The notes under the pieces were generated by a model. That model was not told where the DNA came from. It ran no database searches and saw only the letters and a list, made by a program, of their open reading frames with translations. Positions 16,525 to 24,008 of a DNA stretch of 64,000 nt are shown piece by piece (position 1 is the stretch's first letter; every line of letters starts with the position of its first letter). The position numbers were made by a program, and so were the translations under genes. This DNA comes from CAZLMG01 sp964560765 (GTDB taxonomy: Bacteria > Bdellovibrionota_B > Oligoflexia > Oligoflexales > CAZLMG01): assembly GCA_964560765.1 (NCBI GenBank), contig CAZLMG010000021.1:1-64000 (forward strand), written 5' to 3'.

Positions 16525-17688
16525 ATGAGGTCTACACGTTCCCGCGCGCGGCGTCGAGTTGACGTGATCTCTGCGACAAGCGATCATGTAAAGCTGAAAA
16601 CTGCGTCAATCTTTTGCTTAGTGGGAGCAACTGTGGCCTTGCTGCAATCCTTACAGGAATTCTGGAATCACCACCCTTGGGTGAGTGCCATCTTCGTTAC
16701 CTTGATCATACACGGAATCTTTCAACTGATTCGGAGACTTGCGCCCAAGCTCGCCGAGCGCCAAATGCCCTATAAAGGCATGGACTTTAACTGGCTGAAA
16801 GCGGTGCGTCCTGCGGCCGATAAAACCAAGTCTTGGATCATGTTCCTCCTCGCGTTCGCTGCTGCGGTGCGCTTACACGATCTGCATACCAAACTGCCTT
16901 CGTTTCTCTATAAGTTCGTCATCGTCGTGCTCTTTGCGCAAGTCGTACTGTGGATCTTCGCCATCATCGACGACCGCGTTCACCGCTATCTGCAGCGAGC
17001 CGACCCCAGCAATGGCGGCATGTCCACGTCGGTGGGCATTGTCGCCACGCTGAGCAAAGGCTTTGTGCTCGTCTTGGCTGTACTGGCAGCTCTCGATGTC
17101 ATGGGAATCAACGTGACGGCACTGGTTGCTGGCGTCGGCATCGGCGGCATCGCCATCGCCTTTGCCGTGCAAGGCTTACTACAGGACCTTTTTGCCTCCC
17201 TGACGATCGTTTTTGACCAACCGTTTCGCGTTGGGCAAACCATCCGCTTCAACAATATTTCTGGGACCGTTGAGCGCGTCGGCCTCAAGACCACCCGTGT
17301 CCGCAGCATTGACGGTGAATTGTTGGTGCTGCCAAACAATCAGCTATTGAGCAACCAAATCTCCAACTTCACGGAACTCAAGGAGCGCCGCTGCTTGGCC
17401 GTTCTTAGCGTGACTTACGACACACCCGTGGAGAAGGTGGAGCGCATTGCGGACTGGCTGAAAGCAATCGTTGAAAATACCGACGATTGTCGCTTTGATC
17501 GGGCCCACTTTCGCACGTTTGCGGCTTCGTCGCTTGATGTTGAACTTGCTTACTTTGTCGGCGTAAACAGCTTTAGTGCCTATTTGGACCGCGTGCAAAG
17601 CATTAACCTAGCCATCATGCGCAAGTTTTCCGCGGAAGGCGTCTCTTTCGCCTTTCCCACGCAGACGATTCACGTTGCCAAGGAGTAG
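16525..17688 (+). CDS. MscS-family mechanosensitive channel
   Basis: A 387-residue small-conductance channel homologue. Several membrane helices occupy about residues 25-210. The pore helix region reads VTALVAGVGIGGIAIAFAVQGLLQDLFAS, with the alternating Gly/Ala packing typical of TM3. The cytoplasmic beta domain starts at FDQPFRVGQTI and includes GTVERVGLKTTRVR and LPNNQLLSNQISNF, all diagnostic. No strong ribosome site precedes the ATG, so the start is somewhat uncertain. It should gate in response to membrane tension during hypo-osmotic shock. It is divergent from the carboxypeptidase gene, with 121 bases between. Confidence 0.93.
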   Translation: MRSTRSRARRRVDVISATSDHVKLKTASIFCLVGATVALLQSLQEFWNHHPWVSAIFVTLIIHGIFQLIRRLAPKLAERQMPYKGMDFNWLKAVRPAADKTKSWIMFLLAFAAAVRLHDLHTKLPSFLYKFVIVVLFAQVVLWIFAIIDDRVHRYLQRADPSNGGMSTSVGIVATLSKGFVLVLAVLAALDVMGINVTALVAGVGIGGIAIAFAVQGLLQDLFASLTIVFDQPFRVGQTIRFNNISGTVERVGLKTTRVRSIDGELLVLPNNQLLSNQISNFTELKERRCLAVLSVTYDTPVEKVERIADWLKAIVENTDDCRFDRAHFRTFAASSLDVELAYFVGVNSFSAYLDRVQSINLAIMRKFSAEGVSFAFPTQTIHVAKE

Positions 17689-17704
17689 CGCGGCCAATGC
17701 AAAA

Positions 17705-17731
17705 CGCCCGACAGCGGGAAGCTGGCGGGCG
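17705..17731 (-). terminator. Intrinsic terminator of the minus-strand gene at 17761-18537
   Basis: CGCCCG (17705-17710) pairs with CGGGCG (17726-17731), and CAGC with GCTG inside, around a GGGAA loop. Read on the minus strand the stem is followed by GTTTTGC, a short U-tract. Confidence 0.6.
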
Positions 17732-17760
17732 CAAGACGACAAGGGTCCACCGAGAGACTC

Positions 17761-18537
17761 TTAGAGGTAGACTACGACGGAATGGCACTGAATCGGGCAG
17801 GTGAATAGTTCACGTAGCCAATTCGTTACCGCTAGCCACACGCCACGAGTCAGGCGAAACACACCGACGACAGCCGAGTGCGCCACGTGCAACGTGCCAT
17901 GGCCAACTTTTTGCACTACCATCAGCATCGTGCCAGCGGCGCAAGCGACAACCATGACGGCGCCATTAGCGGCTTTGACAATTAGGTGGGTAGCAACGGC
18001 GATCACACTCTCGGCGAAATTGATCGCGACAAAAGCGCTGCAAGCAACGGCATGTACCGTGAAACGCGCCATGTTTAGACCGAGATTCAGGGTGCCACGC
18101 AAAATTCCGTCCAAACAATCGATGAGGTGATGCATACCACCATGCAGCACGGTCACGCCACGGCGGGCCACGCTATGGCGACCGTAAACGTAGATCAAGA
18201 CTTGATGAAACTCGATAGCGGCTTCATTGGTTAAAATCAGAACCCGCGTTTCCGCGACCCCATAAGTCGTCTCGATGACGTGCGCGCCCATGCGGGTCAG
18301 GGCATGACTGACATAGCGAGCCGTTTCACCGGTGACGATGACGGCCTCGTTGACGCCCTGACCTTCAACGCCTAATTGAGAAACGAGCTGGCCTGCTTCC
18401 CACCCACGAGCCACAATGACGCTGCCTTGTTCACGAGCAGAAACACCCAAGAGATTAGCCGCATCGCTAGCGTGCGCCGTTCCTACCAGCATGCTGAGTG
18501 CCAAAGACGAAGCCGCCAAGAGATTTTTCAAGAACAT
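17761..18537 (-). CDS. Exported protein with long hydrophobic, His/Val/Ala-rich C-terminal half
   Basis: A 258-residue protein from the ATG at 18537, preceded by GGAGGGAGA. The signal peptide ends at TAHASD (about residue 23). Residues 24-125 are a mixed alpha/beta region with repeated valines. From about residue 140 to 245 the chain is an almost unbroken run of Ala, Val, His and small residues (for example AVMVVACAAGTMLMVV and VGHGTLHVAHSAVVGVF) with regularly placed histidines. It ends with two cysteines (FTCPIQC). The C-terminal half could insert into a membrane or self-assemble; this is inference. No family is recognised. Terminators flank it, so it is monocistronic. Confidence 0.65.
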   Translation of the reverse strand: MFLKNLLAASSLALSMLVGTAHASDAANLLGVSAREQGSVIVARGWEAGQLVSQLGVEGQGVNEAVIVTGETARYVSHALTRMGAHVIETTYGVAETRVLILTNEAAIEFHQVLIYVYGRHSVARRGVTVLHGGMHHLIDCLDGILRGTLNLGLNMARFTVHAVACSAFVAINFAESVIAVATHLIVKAANGAVMVVACAAGTMLMVVQKVGHGTLHVAHSAVVGVFRLTRGVWLAVTNWLRELFTCPIQCHSVVVYL

Positions 18538-18555
18538 ACTTTCTCCCTCCATTTG

Positions 18556-18602
18556 CAAAAACAAAAAACGATGAGGCGGTACCTATGGTCACCTCATCGT
18601 TT
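18556..18602 (-). terminator. Strong intrinsic terminator of the regulator operon
   Basis: AAACGATGAGG (18566-18576) is a perfect inverted repeat with CCTCATCGTTT (18592-18602) around a 15-base loop. Read on the minus strand it is followed by a long U-rich tract (complement of 18556-18568). It ends the operon 20070-18647 just before the next gene's ribosome site. Confidence 0.8.
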
Positions 18603-18646
18603 CGACAATGGACAAGTTCGGACAAGTAGCACCAGGCATCACGCGA

Positions 18647-19045
18647 CTAACGGGTCAACTCACAAAAAACACGCTGCATGGCGTCAGGAAAAACAGGTTC
18701 ATTCCGCTCGAAGCTGTAACCGAACTGGTGGTTACCTTCGCCATCTTCGAGGCGAATCTTCGCACGAAAATGCTTAGTCATGAGTGGATACAGTTTCGAG
18801 CCATCAATTCTCAGCTCGCCATTCTCGGCCCGGGTGACTCGCACCTCTAAAGAGTCGCTATCAGCGAAGAGCTTCCGGTATTGAAGCAAATACCCCGTCG
18901 AACTCAAGACGCTGGGGCGGACGGTAAATGAATGCTTATCCAGCTGTCCAAATGATTGGCAGTAAAATGGAAAGTCCTCCGCAACCGCCGAGCTGGCGGA
19001 GAATGTTAAGACAAGAAGTAACCAATGTCGCAACCAATGTTTCAT
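18647..19045 (-). CDS. Small exported protein of unknown function
   Basis: A 132-residue protein with a clear signal peptide (MKHWLRHW then a hydrophobic stretch) ending at SSAVAED. The mature part is about 109 residues, mostly beta-like, with cysteines only near its two ends (FYCQSF and VFCEL), which could form a disulfide joining N- and C-terminus. Its ATG overlaps the stop of the upstream regulator gene in an ATGA, so translation is coupled to that regulator. A target or sensor protein controlled by the regulator is a reasonable guess only. Confidence 0.7.
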   Translation of the reverse strand: MKHWLRHWLLLVLTFSASSAVAEDFPFYCQSFGQLDKHSFTVRPSVLSSTGYLLQYRKLFADSDSLEVRVTRAENGELRIDGSKLYPLMTKHFRAKIRLEDGEGNHQFGYSFERNEPVFPDAMQRVFCELTR

Positions 19046-20070
19046 ACGCGAGACTCCAAATTTGGGGATTGCATTGCCAAAATATAAAATTCACCACGTT
19101 GCAAAATAACGTTAGAGTCGGCCGAATCGTCGGCTAGGATCCGTCGCAAACGGCCGACGGATTTGTAAATGCGGTCGTCGTGGATCATGGGGTTATAAGC
19201 TTCGCCCCAAAGAGACTGAACAATGTCCTCTTTCGTACCGCCCCGATCCCCTTGCGCCTTCAAGTACTCAAAGAGCTGATTGAGAGTCGGCTTCCGATAA
19301 ATGTCGCGCGCTTGTGCCCGACGGGTCAACTCCGTCGCCGATGGCAAATCGATACGCCCTTGGCAATTGGCAGCATCAATGTGCTGCAGTGCCTCTTGCG
19401 CATTGCGATGCAAGCGCGTGGCCTGAATGTTGGCTTGACGCATGATCTTCTGCACCAGCCACCGAGCCTGCGCAAACTCCCCGACTCCGCGCCAGTAACG
19501 GACCCAGCAAAGGTCGCCCCAAAGTTGGCGCAGGCTGCTGGGACAGTCCCGCAACACGCTGTCGGCAGCTTCGAGAGCCGAGCGCGCCAACCGCCAATCC
19601 CGCGCCGCTAATGCGATTTGGCAGCGCATTTGCTGGCGAATGTGCTCGTATTCCCCATCACCGAAGACGGCAACGTCGGAAAGTACGTCGAGAGCTGCCG
19701 CATAATTGCCGCTGGCAAAATGCAGGAACGCCAAGCCAAGGCCGGCGCCGGGGAAACCGCCCTCGGCGGCCCGCTGAAACGCTGCTGCGACGTCCTCGCG
19801 CGTGTAACCAGCGAGATACAACGCCACGCCTAACCAATATTCCTGTTCACAGGTGCGACGTAGACGACCCTGTTGCTCGCAGAACTGAATCGCCGTGCCC
19901 GGAGCATCAAGTTCAATATGGGACTTCATCACCAGAATGGCGGCATCAGCCCCCGGGGTCGGTGTGCACTCGAGAATATTGATGGCACGCGCAAAGTTGC
20001 AATCGTGATAGGCGCGCCAGGCTTGATCCACCAAACCATTCAAAGTCGTCGTCCCCCAAGAGGGCCCCAT
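19042..20070 (-). CDS. TPR-containing protein with C-terminal winged helix (probable transcriptional regulator)
   Basis: About 342 residues from the ATG at 20070; a TTG at 20097 has no ribosome site. Residues 1-235 are helical repeats of TPR type, such as YWLGVALYLAGYTREDVAAAFQRA and LGLAFLHFASGNYAAALDVL. The C-terminal ~85 residues (LNQLFEYLKAQGDRGGTKED, then HDDRIYKSVGRLRRIL and a final beta-hairpin GEFYIL) fit an OmpR/SARP-like winged helix. The arrangement is the reverse of classic SARP proteins, where the DNA-binding part is N-terminal. GGACA direct repeats with a 10-base period lie just upstream, consistent with autoregulation by such a fold. Confidence 0.72.
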   Translation of the reverse strand: MGPSWGTTTLNGLVDQAWRAYHDCNFARAINILECTPTPGADAAILVMKSHIELDAPGTAIQFCEQQGRLRRTCEQEYWLGVALYLAGYTREDVAAAFQRAAEGGFPGAGLGLAFLHFASGNYAAALDVLSDVAVFGDGEYEHIRQQMRCQIALAARDWRLARSALEAADSVLRDCPSSLRQLWGDLCWVRYWRGVGEFAQARWLVQKIMRQANIQATRLHRNAQEALQHIDAANCQGRIDLPSATELTRRAQARDIYRKPTLNQLFEYLKAQGDRGGTKEDIVQSLWGEAYNPMIHDDRIYKSVGRLRRILADDSADSNVILQRGEFYILAMQSPNLESRV

Positions 20071-20255
20071 TAATCTCGATGGGACCCTGGTTACCAACGG
20101 ACAAATCCGGACAGGGACTATAATATTGATGTTTCCATTTCAATATTTTTAAGAAATTTATAGTATTTTAAGACATTAATATTGTCTGGACAGCGCCATT
20201 TAGATCTATTATTATCTTTTATATTAGGTGGTTATCGGATTTGGAGGCTCATTTT
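20071..20255. promoter_or_regulatory. Divergent control region with GGACA and AATATTG repeats
   Basis: AT-rich DNA between the TPR/winged-helix gene and the amidohydrolase gene. GGACA occurs at 20099-20103, 20109-20113 and 20188-20192, the first two with a 10-base period. AATATTGA (20122-20129) and TCAATATT (20140-20147) form an inverted repeat, and a third AATATTG lies at 20178-20184. These look like sites for two regulators or one with composite sites. I cannot fix -10/-35 boxes with confidence. Confidence 0.5.
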
Positions 20256-21065
20256 TTGCACTCTCTTCCCATTGCGACCGTGCTGGCGCCGTCAGTTCCG
20301 CAGGTTCCGATGCTGATCAGCGTCCCCCATTGTGGGACGGCGATTCCAGAGGACATAGGGCGCCGCCTAGACCCAGACTTACGCCAAGGCCTGCCAGATA
20401 CGGATTGGTTCGTGCATCGGCTCTATGAATTTGCACCGAAGCTGGGCGCCACTCTCCTGCATGCCAACTACAGCCGTTTCGTCGTCGATCTCAATCGACC
20501 GCGCGACGCCAAGCCCCTGTATAGCGACGGTCGGCGGGAAACCGGTTTGGTGCCAACTTGCAGCTTTGCGGGCACGCCGTTGTATGTGGATTCGGGGCCA
20601 ACTCAGGCGGAGGTTGCTGAACGCCTGCAGCGGTATTACGACCCCTACCATGATCGCTTGCGCAAGGAGATTGACTACCTTCGGTCAACGTTTGGCCAGG
20701 TACTATTGTTGGAGGGGCATTCCATCCGTCACTTGGTGCCAAGCATTCGACCCACTGCCTTTCCGCAGCTGATTTTGGGTGATCAGGATGGACGAACGGC
20801 ATCTGCGGAATTTTCCCAGACGGCGCTGAAGGTACTGCACAGCTGTGGCTACCAAGTAGCGCACAACGACCCATTCAAAGGTGGGCACATCACTCGGCAC
20901 TACGGACAGCCCGAGCGCGGGGTGCACGCCCTGCAACTCGAGATGTGTCAGAATCTGTATTTGGATGAATCGAAGCCAGTATGGGATCAAGCCCGAGCCC
21001 AGCGACTGCAAGACGTGTTGCAGCACCTGCTTCAGGCGTTGATTACAACCTTGGACGCATCATAG
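20256..21065 (+). CDS. N-formylglutamate amidohydrolase family enzyme
   Basis: About 269 residues from TTG at 20256, chosen because GGAGG lies at 20243-20247, eight bases upstream. Family motifs are clear: ISVPHCGTAIP, DTDWFVHRLY, YSRFVVDLNR and LLEGHSIRHLVP, which carry the residues for metal and substrate binding. The family hydrolyses N-formylglutamate to glutamate and formate, the last step of one histidine degradation route, and also acts on related N-acyl amino acids. No other histidine-utilisation gene is nearby, so the substrate is unsure. It converges on the permease gene, with a six-base overlap. Confidence 0.9.
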   Translation: MHSLPIATVLAPSVPQVPMLISVPHCGTAIPEDIGRRLDPDLRQGLPDTDWFVHRLYEFAPKLGATLLHANYSRFVVDLNRPRDAKPLYSDGRRETGLVPTCSFAGTPLYVDSGPTQAEVAERLQRYYDPYHDRLRKEIDYLRSTFGQVLLLEGHSIRHLVPSIRPTAFPQLILGDQDGRTASAEFSQTALKVLHSCGYQVAHNDPFKGGHITRHYGQPERGVHALQLEMCQNLYLDESKPVWDQARAQRLQDVLQHLLQALITTLDAS

Positions 21066-22235
21066 GCGCCAGAGCCAACTGTTCGTGTAAAAGAGGTTGC
21101 CCGCATATCCAGCCGCGACGCTGAGCCCAAATACGACCAACAGCATAACGACAGCCACCCGCCAGGACACCGCCCGCCACAGCAGAAATGCGGGGTAAAT
21201 ACTGAAGACTCCGAGACCAAAGGAAAGGGACGCCACCGTACCGAGCCGCGCCCCTTCCATCATCATGATGTGGGAAAACGCCACGTCGAAGTACATCGGT
21301 ACAGGCAGCAACGTCGCTACTGCGGAAACTTGCAGGAGCTGCTTCCAACCATAGGGTTGCTGAACCCATTCCCGAATGGGTAGCGCATAACAGAGTAGGA
21401 CGCCTAGAAAACCGGCGAGCAGCATGAGCGGCAGCGTCGTTTTCAAAAGATGCCAAAGGGCGCGGCCGTAGTCGCGCATCAGCCCCACCATCGCATCGAA
21501 CCAGGACTCTTGGCATTGCTCACGCACAGTCATCGGCGGCGTCGTCAGCCATCCCGGAATGCCGGCGCCACCTTGTGCCGACAACGTCAAGCCCTTCAGT
21601 CGTTCGCGGCGAAACACGGTCATACTGAGCAGGGGTATCAAAATCACGGTTAAGATCAGAGCCGCCGCTAGCTTTACATAGACGATGTAGGTCGGCAGCA
21701 TGGTGAAGGCTCCTGCCACGACCAAAAAATTAAAGCTCGGAGAACTGACGATGGTGGTCAGCGCCGCCTCCAATCCGCGTCCCGCTTGATAGATACCTTG
21801 GGCAATGGGAGCGACACAGTTGGCGCAGACACCGAGGGGCGTACCGATGGTGATGCCCGCAAGGCTATTGGCAAAGGCATTGCGAAAGGTGGGAATACGC
21901 ACCAAGCGAAAGAGTACGAGGAAACCAGCGGCAAAGACCCAACCAAACACCATGCCGCGGCGATTAGTCATGCACCAATTGACAAACGACTGGCCGATCT
22001 GTTTCCAGGTCGGATCGGCTTTATTGATGATGAAATACGGGTCATGAAACGACAAGACATCGTTCAGTTTGATCTGACCTGCCATCATCGTCTTCCGATC
22101 CAGGTCGGGATAGCGTGATTCCGTCCAAAAATAGCCGGTGACCGTCGCCAAGAACACCAGCAAGACAAGCAAGCGCTTCGGCAAGGGCAAGACGGCGCCG
22201 CGCGTCAGCGCGGCGGATGTGGAGTCGGAAGACAT
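21060..22235 (-). CDS. Permease of the YraQ/ArsP (DUF318) family
   Basis: A 391-residue polytopic membrane protein starting at the ATG at 22235 after GAGGGAG. Around ten hydrophobic helices are visible. The signature GTPLGVCANCVAPIAQG with its paired cysteines is typical of the PF03773 permease family, some of which export organoarsenicals; many members have unknown substrates. The second half repeats the theme with ALLLPVPMYFDVAF-like sequence. The periplasmic loop between the first two helices is unusually long (about residues 35-100). No arsenic-resistance or redox gene is adjacent, so the substrate is unknown. Confidence 0.85.
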   Translation of the reverse strand: MSSDSTSAALTRGAVLPLPKRLLVLLVFLATVTGYFWTESRYPDLDRKTMMAGQIKLNDVLSFHDPYFIINKADPTWKQIGQSFVNWCMTNRRGMVFGWVFAAGFLVLFRLVRIPTFRNAFANSLAGITIGTPLGVCANCVAPIAQGIYQAGRGLEAALTTIVSSPSFNFLVVAGAFTMLPTYIVYVKLAAALILTVILIPLLSMTVFRRERLKGLTLSAQGGAGIPGWLTTPPMTVREQCQESWFDAMVGLMRDYGRALWHLLKTTLPLMLLAGFLGVLLCYALPIREWVQQPYGWKQLLQVSAVATLLPVPMYFDVAFSHIMMMEGARLGTVASLSFGLGVFSIYPAFLLWRAVSWRVAVVMLLVVFGLSVAAGYAGNLFYTNSWLWRL

Positions 22236-22289
22236 AGCGTGCTCCCTCAATAAGTCCCTACGTGGTCATGGCCGATATGTCGGCGCTGG

Positions 22290-23939
22290 CTAACCCGGAG
22301 GCTCCTGCGTTGGAGCCGAAATAGGCGACGGCGTTGTAAAGATGACAACATCTTCTGACGGCGATGGCGATGGTGATGGCGTCGGATCGTACGACGGATT
22401 GTACGTCGGCGACGGCGTCGGCGAGGGCGGCGGCGGATCCGGCGGACACGGTCCCCCACCACATAGATCACAGTCCTGCATCAAGGCACCCGGTCCCTGT
22501 ACAAAGGCGTTGGAGAGGTCGACCGAGTTACCGCCAGCATCCGTGCCGGGAAAGATCGGAAAATTACTGCCCGGAAAGGGAGCGACCGCCACAGCCGGAG
22601 CCGGGGTCTTGGATTGGTAAGAACCGTACGTGAGCAACGTATTCAGTGTGCGTTGCGTACCGGGCGGAACCCGCCAGGTATGCACATAGCGGATGTCATT
22701 TTTTTGCCCCGGATCATTGGGCACAAAGGAGATTTCCGATGCGGACCGGCGCGTCATATTCGGAGTTGCCGATCCCAAGGAAACCATCTCGTTACACCAA
22801 TTCTCAATCTCCTTGACGAGCTCTGGTGACACGTCCTTGTATTTGTTCAAGACGCAAAGTGTGACCGTGTCGAGAGAGCGAGAGCTTTGCACCAGCCCCG
22901 TGCCTTGAAAGCCCGTGACAAAGGCGGTGTCGTTAGGCGGAATGGGTCGCGGTTGCAGGACGTTCATATCTTGCAAGGGGTTGTAGACCGTATAGATGAC
23001 GTTGCCGAAGGTATAGGGATTGGTGCCGTTATTGACCTGCCCGGGCACTCCCATGTGCTGCCGATCCTTATCAAGGAACTTCCAGGTATACGAGGCCCGC
23101 AGATATCCATATTGATTCAAAACGTCCAACGGGGCATTAAAGCGTAATTTGATAAAACCGTAGCCGACGTTCGGACCATCATCGAGAACAGAGGCCTTGG
23201 CATTTTCACATGTCGCATCCGGGTCACCGACAATTCCTCGAGAGGCGCTAGGCTGCACCCAGGGCAGCATACCGACGCACATTCCCTTTTTGATGCCAAC
23301 ATCGATATTTCGCGTCTGATCCGCCGCCAGACAAAATCCGGCGATAGGGTCGACACTATCATTAGCGCATGCAGGGTACTTCGTGGGGCCGGCTATGAGG
23401 TCCACGGGCTTGATGGGTGGGTCAAAGTGGAACAGAATACGCTGACTGCGCGAACCGTACTTGTCGGTGGTTGCATCCACCAGCTTGGCCGTGACTTTGC
23501 GCTTCGAAGTCAGCACGTGATTGCCGGGCGGGAATATGCCCGGCTTGCGTAAATCGACAGCGCCGCCGCCAACAAAATCCACGTAGGTTGCTCCGGAATT
23601 CAAGGTCAATTCCAGATAGTGGACGTCTTGATTGGACCAGTTCAGGGTCATGATCTGGACGACGTGCTCGCCCTCAAACATCTGAATGGTTTTAGCTCCA
23701 GGAACAGTTGGCGTGCACTGAATGGTCCCCGTATCGCCGACGGTGCGGTTGATCACCAAACCGGTGCCGCCGCCCGTGCCGAAGGTCTTTTCGCAATACA
23801 CGTTATGGGCGATATTATCATCCGGCGGCGGTGCGGGAGGATCCGCATGCGCCGATCGAGACAGCGTCATCACCATGGTAAGGGCTGCGAGGCTGCGGAA
23901 CGCACCGCATGACTTTCCAATCGTCTGGCAAAGCACCAT
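22290..23939 (-). CDS. Surface locus A: secreted partner protein
   Basis: A 549-residue exported protein. AAGGAG precedes the ATG by seven bases; the signal peptide ends at SAHADP near residue 33. It is a paralogue of the locus B protein at 54422-56032. Shared features in the same order are an LNW...LxLNS segment near residue 105-115, a PxxPVDL/NVDL strand before a conserved cysteine, GVNPYT/GTNPYTFG, TLCVLNKYK against TLCILNATK, a PND segment, and a C-terminal CDLCGGGPCP against CSACEGLQCP. It ends in about 50 residues of Pro/Ser/Thr low-complexity sequence, which could span or bind the cell wall. It follows the giant lipoprotein by 69 bases. Confidence 0.8.
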   Translation of the reverse strand: MVLCQTIGKSCGAFRSLAALTMVMTLSRSAHADPPAPPPDDNIAHNVYCEKTFGTGGGTGLVINRTVGDTGTIQCTPTVPGAKTIQMFEGEHVVQIMTLNWSNQDVHYLELTLNSGATYVDFVGGGAVDLRKPGIFPPGNHVLTSKRKVTAKLVDATTDKYGSRSQRILFHFDPPIKPVDLIAGPTKYPACANDSVDPIAGFCLAADQTRNIDVGIKKGMCVGMLPWVQPSASRGIVGDPDATCENAKASVLDDGPNVGYGFIKLRFNAPLDVLNQYGYLRASYTWKFLDKDRQHMGVPGQVNNGTNPYTFGNVIYTVYNPLQDMNVLQPRPIPPNDTAFVTGFQGTGLVQSSRSLDTVTLCVLNKYKDVSPELVKEIENWCNEMVSLGSATPNMTRRSASEISFVPNDPGQKNDIRYVHTWRVPPGTQRTLNTLLTYGSYQSKTPAPAVAVAPFPGSNFPIFPGTDAGGNSVDLSNAFVQGPGALMQDCDLCGGGPCPPDPPPPSPTPSPTYNPSYDPTPSPSPSPSEDVVIFTTPSPISAPTQEPPG

Positions 23940-24008
23940 GCCCCATCTCCTTCATATCATTCTGGCGCCGCAGCGCCGTTTGCACTTTCCTGGGATTCAG
24001 CCGTCATT

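Noticed and set aside
20256..21065. A histidine-utilisation (hut) locus
   Set aside because: Only the N-formylglutamate amidohydrolase-type gene is present; no hutH, hutU or hutI lies nearby.
22340..22450. GATGGCGATGGTGATGGCGTC-like low-complexity DNA as a possible tandem repeat element
   Set aside because: It is explained by the Ser/Pro/Thr-rich tail of the locus A partner protein read on the minus strand. It could vary in length but is not a separate element.
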